DNA from: Ministeria vibrans ATCC 50519
Taxonomy: Eukaryota > Opisthokonta > Filasterea
DNA length: 28,934 nucleotides
Reading direction: 5' to 3'
NCBI GenBank assembly: GCA_943704425.1
Contig: CALSCP010001243.1
Span: forward strand, 1-28,934
In this document: positions 1 to 9,621 of the stretch, piece after piece
Layout: the number at the start of each line of letters is the position of its first letter
Position numbering within the stretch: position 1 is the first letter of the stretch
Position numbers and translations under genes: made by a program
The notes under the pieces: generated by a model
The model's database searches: none
Told to the model about the DNA's origin: nothing
The model's input: the letters and a program-made list of their open reading frames with translations, nothing else

Positions 1-82
<82 letters not shown>
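1..82. repeat. TC dinucleotide microsatellite
   Basis: The window opens inside an uninterrupted (TC)n run that ends at about position 82, so its true length is unknown. An imperfect TC/T-rich tract continues from about 112 to 164. Together they lie downstream of the minus-strand BPI-like gene. Any open frame through this tract, such as a Ser/Leu/Phe-only frame on the plus strand, is a product of the repeat. Confidence 0.97.
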
Positions 83-86
<4 letters not shown>

Positions 87-245
87 ACTTTGTTTTTTCT
101 CCCTCCTTTATTTCTCTCTCTCTCTCTCTTTCTTTCTCTCTCTCTCTCTCTCTTTTTTTTTTTCTTTGGTTTTTCTATATGTGTGCGTGACTGTCTCTCT
201 GTCTGCCTGTCCGAGTTCTCTCTGTTATCTGAATTTTGCCACGGC

Positions 246-3200
246 TCATTCGGAAGAATAAGTACTAAGAGCCTTTGGGACTTTGTATGGATCAAAGTCT
301 GTCACGTCGCGCTGCAGCAGGTAGTCTCGGAATGGCACCTGCCCAAAGCTGAGTTGATCAGAGAGCGCAGTATAGTCATCGTTAGTCAACTGCACCTCGC
401 AAGGCTAGGTGAAAAAATAGTCAATTGACAATCATAAATAAAGTTTGCATACCAGGTCAACAAACAAGTATCTTAGTGATGGAACATCCCGAAGGAGCGG
501 CGGAGCTGGTGTCCAATCATTATCCACAATGAACATGAGCGAGAAAAACGCCTGAACCTCCTCCCTTCTATCGTCCATAAGCATCTTGTGTACCACATCG
601 TGGAATTGCTCTGGTGTAAACTTGCCATGATCTACCAGCACGAGTGATTTGGTACGTTGGCTCGCCCGAAAGCTTGGCACTGTAACATGTTCCAGTCGCG
701 AAACCTCAACGAAATGAGCGCGAAGCAAAGCAGCGCCGACAATGTCGCGAGCAAAAGCTCGCTTGGCTCGGGTATTGCCACCACGCAGCACCAGCGCCAT
801 GGGCATACGCTTTGTTGGAAACTGAGCCAGATGAGCGAGCCAGCGAAAGATAAACTCGCGCACGTCATTGTCATTGCTCGCGATTGACACGCTGACGTGG
901 TTCTTAATGGCCTCCCATGGCTTTGTGTCTAGCATTGGACTGCGAGCACACGCCATCCACAATAGATCTGAGATAAAGACATCTGCCAGTGTGAACTCCG
1001 CTAATGTCGCGGCCCATTCACCATCGAGAAAGAGGCCACGCAAAACCTTGAGAAGAAACTCTCCAAAGGTAAAATGGAAGGCAAAGCACATGATTGCAAA
1101 GAGGGGCAAGAGGTAGAGAACCCAGCTCCACAGCGCATAGTATTTCAGTGCCCAGTTGCCCTTCTTGACAAAATAGGCAAGAAAGGCGGTGCACAGGGCA
1201 AGCATGAGTGCAAAGAAGAACGGTGTCGTCCACGTAGGACTATAGATAAATGCAAACGTGGCTGGCAACACGAGCAGGCGAAACATGCTCTCGACTGTGG
1301 ACCATGCGAGGATTGGCACAATCGTGAGGCGATCTTTCAAGCTGCCAACACCAAGGAAGAATGCAATGCGACCGAGTGTCCAGGGAAGATTGATAATGAT
1401 CACAAACAAATGGCTGGCCACAAGGGTCGATAGCCCTGCGCCGAAGAGAAACTTGGTCATCTGCTGCATTGCGTCGCAAAACTCGCTACCACAGTTTTCG
1501 AGAACCGATACGTCAACAAACTTCGTGTAGTCAGGCAGCAGACCGGCAAAGAGAGAGCCAGCAAAGAAGGGCATCGATGTGATCATAAACCCTCGAGACC
1601 AGCGAAGGCTGTAAAGCGACGGTCGAGCCAGATCAGCAAGGACAGCAAAAAGAACAAGCAATGAGCCAGTAAAGTACAGTGCCGCACTCCAGTGTCGAGA
1701 CACATCGAACATATGTAGGGCCCCATTGAAATCAGCTTGAGTCGTGTTTGTCGTGGACCCTGACGCCGCTGAGGTAAAGGAATCCAATCCAAAGCGGTTG
1801 GTGAGCGCCTGCTGCGCTCCCACAGTTGTCACATCGACCACCGATTTAATGCCAATGGTCAAAACACCGACACAGCCAATCCACAGGCATGGCCGTCGAC
1901 CCTTGATGCGCTCCCCGTATGTCTCCTTGTCGGCATTTTCGACTCGTTCCAGGAGCCAGTCGATAAATGGAGAATCGTGATACAGTTGAAGCACACGTTG
2001 GAACACCCGCACTGCGCGTGTCTGCAACTGCAGTGAGCACGCAAAGCACGCGCACTCCACTACGGTGCGCCGCATCAAATCGAGAACCAGCTCCGCAAGG
2101 AATAGACCCACAAAGATCACAAGCATCGGCAGAAAAAGGGCCACCAGAATAACTCCTGGGAACCAGGCAGAGAGAGAGAAGATTTCGCCACTGTGGCACA
2201 CCTTGTTTTTCCAAAGGGCTATGTAGCCAGCAAAGAACGCCAAGCTGTTGTAATCTTGTCGCGTACATGTCACCTTCTGGTTCATGCTCTTGAGCAGCTC
2301 GGGCCTGATAAATTCGCGCACAACATCGGGAACGTGCATGGAGTCTGACTGCAGATATGTGCGCGGTATGGTCGTCAAGACTTCAAACGAGGAACTCGCG
2401 AGGAACACCAGAAGTACGGTGGCGCAAAACGATATCACGCCGATGATTGCGACGGGTCGGTGATGCAGCAGTAACACACTGGCAATTGATAGACACGCCT
2501 CGACACCGAACGCAAGCACGGCCGTAGTCTTGACATTGGCTATCGATCGGCATTTTCGTGCGAGAATTCTCCGTCTCCAATGAATCCACTGCAGTACAAC
2601 CATGAGCGAGGCAGCCAGAGTGCACCAAAAAAAGTAGCTGTTGGGTGTCGTGACAGAGGCATACAAAATCGCCCCCAGACACAATTGCACAAACACGTGA
2701 ATGAGCGTGACACAGACTGAGAGTGGCACCAGAACGTCAACCCATTCATGTAGCCTGGCGTCTGTCACAGTGCCTTCGGCGGCCGTCGCGCTAAACCACA
2801 CCATGGTGAACATGAGCGCTGGCGGGATTGCCATTTCGGAGGCAAGAAAGGGCGCAAGCGCAGCCTGCAGGCACTTGACCGGGAACGCAGTTGACAGACT
2901 TGTGGAAAATAGGGCGCCAAGCGAGGAGCCGTCGGTTGCCGTGAAGGAGTCCCCAAAATGCTGCCACAAGGAAAAGGCAACAAACGCAAACAGCGACGAC
3001 AGTTCAAACAAGACCATGGCATGGAGAACTTGGGCTCGTGCGCTGAGCCGCGTTTCAAAGAGTCTCACCAGTTCCGTCTCGTGGATGTCGTATCGTACTA
3101 CCACAGGTCGGTGGTGCAGCTGATTTCTCGTCTTCGCCAAGAGGGAAGCGTTGGGATCGTCCGTGTCACTGCCAGCTTCGTGTTCACTAGTGTCGTCGTT

Positions 3201-6200
3201 GATGGCAAAGGGGCTTCCATGATCAGGGACCCCATACAGAGTTGCACCTGCAGCTGCAGGCATCTGTCGACGACGATCCTCAAACAACTTTCTGCGACGG
3301 TCAATCTCGGCAACACTTTCGCAAGTACAGAAGCACCAGCGAGTCAGCAAAATGAGTAGAAAGGCGACAATGAACAATGCCGTGGCCACAAACACAATCA
3401 CGTTCGCCTGGTCAATCAAACGCATCGCGACTGTTCCATCAAATTGACTTGAGTGCGCTACTGACAACTCCATTTCGTTAAAGACGGTGTGAAGAGGACT
3501 CAGCGTCTTCCATGCGACCGCAAACACAGCCATCAAAGACATCGCCAACACAGCACCAACAATAAACCCTGTGGGTGGTGGGTCCTCACGGCGCACCACG
3601 ATCCATTTCCATGACTTCCACCAGTTTTTGATGGCCCTCTTGCGGAAAATCATGCATCCAGTAATAAAAGCGAATAGAGCAAGACCACACGTCACACCAG
3701 CAATGAGGGGCACGTTTAATTCGCTGAACTCTGCACGACCACCACCAAGAGTAATGATCGTGCTGCCTGAGAGTCCTTGCTGCACACCAGTGCTTATGCA
3801 CGTTGAGTCATTCACTGACGTGCAAAATACATTTGGCGACGTGGTGGGATTGCAGTTACATGACTCGTCGCGTGAGAACAACACAGTCGCAATTTTTGCT
3901 CCTTCATAGGTCATCGAGACAGTGTGAGCACTACAGTAGAGCTGAGGCGCATCTCCGGTGCTCGTCGTGAGAACACCACCTGGGGCGTCACATGGAACAC
4001 ATGCACCTTGAGATCCCAAGTTGATTGAAGTGGAAAACGCCCGGTTGTCCTGGCAAATGTCAGTCTCTTTTTTTCGTGAGCCAAAATTTTTGACAAACAG
4101 ATCATCCTGAGAAATCGGACTCGCACCGCCACTTTGAATCACACGATCGTCCAAGAAGTTCGGAGAGATAGCAAATGATTGAACTGGGTGGCTCCCAAGA
4201 GCCGCTGGGATGCTGCCACAGGAAGAGTATTTGAGAGAGGGCACTGTATAGTTGCATTGCAAGCATCCCACGTCGCAAAAAAGTTTCACCGAAAACCTGT
4301 GTCCCTCCACGTTCAGCATGTTTATCAGAACGTTGACACCAAACACCTGACGGAGATTACTTGGGACATTAGAGCATTGTGACGAATTCACTGGAAGAGT
4401 GAATGATTGCGATCCAGTGTTTGTCATATCACAGTTGGTTGCAGTGAATCCAATGATATGGACAAGCATATTTGAAATGATGTCAGTGCCCACGTGTAGA
4501 GATGCATGTTGAGACAGTTTTCGCGAGCGTCGAGAGAGAAAAAGAGCAATACGCACGTCGGAATCTGAATCGGTTGCAGTACGCAATGGCGACTCCAACG
4601 GTGCAGTACTCGTCGTAGTTGCCTCACGAATAGAATGTTGATCATTCTGCAAGTTGGCGGGTTGTATATTTGGACAAAGAAGCCATGGTTTCTTGGCGTG
4701 TCCGGGCATGCACCAGGTTGTAATCTCAACGTAGCCTGATTTGCCGTTAGGGGAGGCCACCGAGCGAATCAAAGGATTGGGTGCCATAGGAACAAACATT
4801 CCCGAGACCGTAAGATAGTACTTGTTGAGCATGGCATTGAGACCCTCGTCGATTTTTGGAGATTGGGCCTGAATAAACTGCCGTGTTGCGTCTGTGTTGT
4901 GGATAAAGAGCGAATTCGATCCCATGACTTCGGCTTTTCCAGCACCAACCGTGATGGCCCCAACTTGAAAGAAAAGGCGTAGTGTTTGCATGTTCGGCGT
5001 CACAATCGTGGTAAACACTTGCTGTGTCGAATTGATCGCTTCGAGGGAGAGAAGGTGAAAGAAAATGTCAGAGGGATGGGGCTGTGTGGATGTCACCCCC
5101 TGTCCATTTGCTTCATCCCTGCCACTGTCATGCAAACTTGGCGGGGAGAGAGTATCATTCGATTTGGCCACACACGAGATGTCAAAATCAATTGTACTTT
5201 CGAGGGCAAGCATGGTCGCTTTCGTTGTGTCATTGAGCACCTGTATCACCTGTGGTGTACCAATAGTAACGTTGGTGATTAGATCAGCCCCATCGTACGT
5301 CACATTGTAGTTCGTGACAAAAAGACCGGCAAATTGAAAGCTCTCAAGCAATTGCGTGACGACACCTGCGTCAATCATAACGGCGCCAATGGCATTCAGG
5401 GTGTCTCCATCAAAGGTGGTCATATTGTTTGAATAGGTGGTTGGTAGTTGGGTTGGTGGCGTGGTATATGTTTGGGTTGCCACAGTGCCGTTAGGAAATT
5501 TGCGCGTCGCGGTTGACTCAGTTGCAATGTACGCAACAAAGTTATTCCGAGGGTGCCATAGAAGGTCAATCAGCTTGTACGTTGCCATAACTGAACCAGT
5601 CGGGCTGTCTTCGTGCAAAGTCACATGGTCAATATTGAAATTCTTATTCATGTGTGTGACCCAATTGTCGTATGAGGAGACAGCAAAATTTTGAATTTTA
5701 GCTGGCAAACCCTCGAGGAGCCAATGTACGAAAAAGTCCTTCTGACAATTATTAGTCGTGTCTATGGGTTTCTGGATCCATACGGGGAGGGGTGCCCCAC
5801 TCATTTTCACAACGTAGCCTTTGGCACCTTTGAAGATATCGAATACAGCAGTCTGCTTGAGGGAAGCGACAATATGTGCAATCTCGTCGCAAAGTGTTAT
5901 TTTAATGCCGACATGATAATGGGCTTCAATATGAAAGGAAAGCGTAACTGCTATGGTTGCGGTGACTTTGAGCGACCCAATAGATCCCGAAGCAACTGGT
6001 TTTTCAATTCCAACGTAAGTGGGAGTAAATTTAAGCGTGCGCTGCTTCTTTCGCTGATATGAATTGTAATCTCCGCCACATGTCATGCCATTCCCTCCAG
6101 TACACCCGTTAATATTAAAGTTGAGAGTCTGGAAGTATTGGAGCATCGGTTCTTGCAATTGGGCGATGGAATTTTTCACGGACTCTTGTGTTACAACAAC

Positions 6201-6461
6201 AACACCGTTGGAGAGGGTCGCTGAAATACTCTCTTGTGGGTTCAAAATTGGATGACTTTGCGGCGCATAAGGAGAGAAATAGGGGTTTCTTGGCAGTGGT
6301 GAGGGTGGCGACACGCCGGCCGCGTGTGGAGGAAGACCAGAGGATGCTGGGAAATTTTCGGAATATTCGAGCGGGGCGCGAAACGGGACGGCCGCGACGA
6401 GACTGCCACTCATGCACGTAATGCTAGAGAAGAGAAGCAAGTAGAGCAGCATAGACTGCAT
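246..6461 (-). CDS. Polytopic membrane protein with BPI/LBP-like ectodomain and degenerate AAA+/torsin-like C-terminus (2 exons, 2050 aa)
   Basis: Exon 1 is 6461-453 (2003 codons, no intron) and exon 2 is 389-246 (47 residues, TGA stop). The intron starts with GTATGC; an alternative acceptor six bases upstream (exon from 395) would add Val-Gln. The start Met leads into a signal peptide (about residues 1-24). Residues about 80-590 resemble the two-lobed BPI/LBP/CETP lipid-binding fold: an N-terminal helix-like stretch after 'ATLSNGVVVV', a second-lobe 'AYIATES' strand, a 'VMIDAGVVTQLLE' helix and a terminal 'VSGMFVPMAPNPLI' strand. A Cys-rich linker (about 680-890) with N-glycosylation sites follows, then about 17 hydrophobic segments (about 915-1830). 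The tail (about 1850-2050) resembles torsin-type AAA+ ATPases, but the Walker A site reads GGNTRAKR (1894-1901) and the Walker B site reads LVLVDH (1940-1945), so nucleotide hydrolysis is unlikely. The gene and membrane topology are clear; domain names are read by eye and the role (lipid binding or sensing at a membrane) is inference. Confidence 0.72.
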
Positions 6462-7077
6462 TTTGGCACAATTTTGGAACTGACCGAACGACAGAGAGAG
6501 AAGAATGTGAGAAAAAATATAAAAAAAAACAAAAAAATATGAAGAAAAAATCAGGTTGAAATCAGGTGAGTTTTTCGTGAGTTTTGATTGGATACGAATT
6601 TGATACCCCTTGGGATAGATTGTGGTTTTGCAATTGACCGCTGAAAAATGTAATAAAGCTCACCCCTAATTCCTAAACACTAATACCGCAAACGAAAGCG
6701 ACATGCGTCAAGCAGAATTTGCAGGCGACACGCAAAACGGAAGCAAAACGATTTTTTACAAAAAAAAACACAGTCGATATTACATATCTCGACCATATCA
6801 GCCCCGGACGACCATCGTAAACAAAGAAATATCACCTACAAACACCACTAACACAAACGAGAGCGACAGAAGTCATACATAATTTGCAGACGATACGAAA
6901 AACAATGTTTACAAAAAAACAGTCGATGATCCCCAAACAGTGTAAACACACAACAGCCCACCCCTACTCTCACACAGTGGACGGCGATTTGCAACGAGCC
7001 CCACAGTTTTGAGTCCGTTCTCGGCCATTACCATTGCGAACAGAAACGATGCACATCCCACACATTTACTGTTCGTC
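6462..7077. other. Gene-free upstream region of the BPI-like gene
   Basis: This AT-rich stretch (poly-A runs near 6522-6550 and 6760) lies upstream of the minus-strand BPI-like gene and should contain its promoter, although I see no clear TATA box or initiator. It also holds the diverged direct repeat listed separately. No frame on either strand looks coding. Confidence 0.6.
6675..6927. repeat. Diverged direct repeat, two copies about 160 bp apart
   Basis: Copy A (about 6675-6778) and copy B (about 6841-6927) share an ordered series of short blocks: AACAC-CTAA, AAACGA(A/G)AGCGACA, AATTTGCAG(G/A)CGA, a poly-A stretch preceded by TTTACA, and finally CAGTCGAT. Between blocks the copies differ by substitutions and small indels, so the duplication is old. 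No coding potential or terminal inverted repeats were seen. It could be a decayed subtelomeric or mobile-element repeat. Confidence 0.5.
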
Positions 7078-7265
7078 CTAGTTCCGTCTTAGTGTTGCTA
7101 TTTGGGACAACGGGTAAAGAATTGAAGAATGCAGACTGATTGTCCGCAAATGACCAGTTAGTGTTTTTGTGTACGCTCCACTTTCAGTGGACCATAGTTT
7201 GATTGTCTTGTCCAAAGAAGCACTGAGAAGAATGAGAATACTCTTTCCCATGGAAGTGAGAATCG
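7078..7265 (-). pseudogene. WD40 repeat fragment (relic)
   Basis: The minus-strand frame encodes one recognisable WD40 repeat: 'ILLSASLDKTIKLW' is the classical end of a blade (Ser-Ala-Ser-x-Asp-Lys-Thr-Ile-Lys-Leu-Trp), followed by a spacer and 'TLTGHL', the Gly-His start of the next blade. After this the frame runs into non-WD40 sequence and stops at 7078. Upstream the frame enters a telomeric repeat, which it translates as repeated Val-Arg. No other blades are present nearby, whereas a working propeller usually needs about seven, so this is a broken piece of a WD40 protein. Confidence 0.7.
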
Positions 7266-7285
7266 CCCTAACCCTAACCCTAACC
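7266..7285. repeat. Short interstitial telomeric repeat (CCCTAA)n
   Basis: Just over three tandem CCCTAA units sit on the plus strand, directly adjoining the WD40 fragment. The orientation (C-rich on the plus strand) is that of a left chromosome end, the same as the arrays near 14.0-14.8 kb. It may mark an old break repaired with telomeric DNA or an old end-to-end fusion. Confidence 0.85.
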
Positions 7286-7543
7286 ATTCACCTCCCTCTT
7301 CTTATGTACACCAACAGAGACTTTGCGCTGCGTCGACGCGCTTTGCAAACACTCGACCGACACTAACCGGGTGTAATTGTCGTCGTAGAGACGCCACCGG
7401 CCAGACTCTTGCGCCGTCGGTGGCGTGCGCGCGTGCTCCTCCCCGTCACGCACGATAGAGACGCCGTCATCTGCGTCTGCTGCAAACCGTTTCAATCCTG
7501 CTCTCATCAAATACAAGGAGTATAAAAGGTATAGTACAAACCA

Positions 7544-8034
7544 TCAGATTAATGCACTAGTATATGCGGAGTATATACATCGTTGATTCGGTACCGACAA
7601 AAAGCACATTGGGATAGCGGTTCGATAGCGGTGCAAACGCGTCGTCTTGGTGAAAGCATGCGTCGCTCCGCACACGTCACATGATTTGACAATTGCTTCG
7701 CGATTGTTCATCAGTTCGTTGAAGCAATCAATGAGCATCGTGCAGGTAGATTCGCGAGGAACAGGCAACTGAAGACATTGTTCAGGTTGAAAGGTCCTCG
7801 ACGTGCTGCGACATGCACTCGTCGACAGGGCGGCCACACGCGACTGAAGCAGGCTGTATGTCTCACTCGTAAAGAAGCTGTCACAACGCGACAGAAAGTT
7901 GGCCCAAAACTTGGAGGCGGGCGAAGCATGACTTGTCGCACGCGTGGGTGCGGGGCGTACATGTCGTTTGTGACGGTCCAACTTCGTGTGCAGTAAGTCA
8001 AGGTTCGCTTCAACTCGCTCCAACGACCCCTCCT
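7544..8034 (-). pseudogene. Orphan exon or gene relic, unknown function
   Basis: A minus-strand frame of about 163 codons is open from a good splice-acceptor sequence (TTTCTAG ending at 8035) to a stop at 7544, with no ATG near its beginning. The encoded segment starts with a helical, charged stretch ('LERVEANLDLLHTKLD'), contains 'KFWANFLSRCDSFF' and later a CxxC-type 'SCDVCGATHAF'. The Trp/Phe-rich pattern faintly recalls small helical domains paired with WD40 or kinase modules in protists, and a WD40 fragment does lie downstream on the same strand, but I do not recognise a family. No upstream exon could be found because the TSP1 relic occupies that position on the other strand. It could be a real exon or a decayed one. 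Confidence 0.35.
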
Positions 8035-8570
8035 AGAAATGAAACAGAACCTGACGATCAACGACGCCGACGTCGTTGCCATGCTCAGACTACAGAAGAC
8101 GCTACAAATCGAGTCGCGCCTGCTCGACTCGACTGCGCAAAAATTTTCAAGCACATGTCCCTCAGACACGCCGCTGGGATACGGCGCGTTACAACTCCTC
8201 CCTCAACACCATTTTCGACATTGAACCACTCTCTCGATTGTTCTCTGAGCTATTGGACGCATACGGCCTTGTCAACAGCACGGCTGTATCGGTGGTACAG
8301 CCGCCCATAACACCGACACCCACGCTGCGCTGTGAGATCTCCCAGTGGACGTTGTGGTCCAATTGCACAGCAGAGTGTGGAACCAAGACCCAGACACGCA
8401 ACCGCACCATCGCCCAGTTGCCTTCGCATATGTGTGAGTCGTGTAACTCTGTCGCAGACTGCCCTTCCCTGAGTGAGACAGCTGGGTGCAACACCGTCGA
8501 GTGTCCAATCGACTGCACCGTCTCAATTAGTCTTTTAGTCTCGACTTCGTCTGTCTCAAAATGTGATTAG
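7998..8570 (+). pseudogene. Thrombospondin type 1 (TSP1) domain gene fragment, frameshifted and truncated
   Basis: Two plus-strand frames join into one protein-like sequence. The first (7998 to about 8175, with an ATG at 8039) contains 'LTINDADVVAMLRLQKTL'. The second (from about 8175 to TAG at 8568-8570) continues with 'RWDTARYNSSLNTIFDIE' and a TSP1 module. The module shows the family pattern: two spaced Trp ('SQWTLWSNC'), then 'CGTKTQTRNR' with alternating Arg, and six or more ordered Cys ending at 'CPIDC'. In tandem TSP1 proteins the next module would begin right there, but the frame instead runs into a Ser-rich tail and stops. The one-base frame change near 8175 and the abrupt end indicate a broken copy of a secreted or cell-surface adhesion-type gene. 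A very small unrecognised intron at 8175 is unlikely. Confidence 0.65.
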
Positions 8571-9621
8571 TCTTAGTTAGTCTCGTTGTTCCTTGGGGTC
8601 AGAAATGCGCTGCTCTAGTGCAGTAGCCATTCTTGCAAGGCGCTCCCCATTTGCCCGCAACACCGGCTGGCAAAGGTTGGCAAAGGTTTACTAATGTCTG
8701 AAACGACGTTCAAACGAAGTTCAATTCATGTTGGTATTGACGGCTGGCTGTATGGCGGGGCGAGAGGGGCGAATTGAAGTGATCTAGAGGTCAGGCAGGG
8801 GCCAGGGAGTTGACGGTCGAACGGCTGACGGCTCTATTCCTCCTACTCACTGCTTTTCTAAGTTCTCAGTGTGCCGCCTTTTGTGAAAACACAAACCGAA
8901 CAGTACGTGTATGGGTTGTAAAGTTGTGTTCGTGGTGCCTGTTGCGTTGAAGTTCCGTTGATATTACGAAGATTACCAACCCGAAACGCTGCTAAGCCCT
9001 TCAAATCAGAGCGTATCTACGGACACAACGTTGAGTGTGTATGTATATAGTGTGTTGGTGAAGGATGTATGATTGTGGAGGGCGGTGATTTTATATGAGA
9101 GCCACTCTCGCTTATTTTTTTATTATATTTTTTCGTGAACCAAAACATTCCCAAAACATGCCTTGCTCACTAGCGCCTGCAAATAATAGAGTCTGGAGTG
9201 TACGTGGTAAACTTCTGTATATCCGTCCTACCACCCTGAAACCTAGAAGGAAGAAGCTGTGGCTACTTCGTCACAACATCCAGGGGAATTTCCAAAAAAA
9301 AAAAAAACGGGTTCTGTGACCTCCTGGTTACTGCCCTAAACATATGTTTTTTATCTATGGCGTACATACGTATCAAAAGGTGTTTTATTCTACTCCGTGC
9401 AATGCTTCGCATAAGAAAAGAGAGAGTCTCCTCTTTTTTTCAGTATCCCTTTCTACACTCAGTAAAATAGTACCAGTAGCGCAGGCTGCGCGACTACCTT
9501 ATTTCTTTCTTGCCTGGCTGGTTGGTTTTATGTGCTTGGCTTGAACCTCTTGCCCATTTTTTTGGTATTACTTCGGCATCTGACTAACATCTGACACTCT
9601 CTTCCCAAGAGATTCTTCTGC
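8571..9621. other. Intergenic stretch without recognisable gene
   Basis: No convincing coding frame is present on either strand. There is a small tandem duplication of GTTGGCAAAG near 8666-8686, and poly-T and poly-A runs near 9115-9130 and 9295-9307. The end of the stretch serves as the upstream region of the lipase-GTPase gene starting at 9622; I see no defined promoter element. Confidence 0.55.

Noticed and set aside
90-428. Plus-strand open frame of 112 codons
   Set aside because: Half of it is translated TC repeat, and the remainder is antisense to the better supported last exon of the BPI-like gene (389-246).
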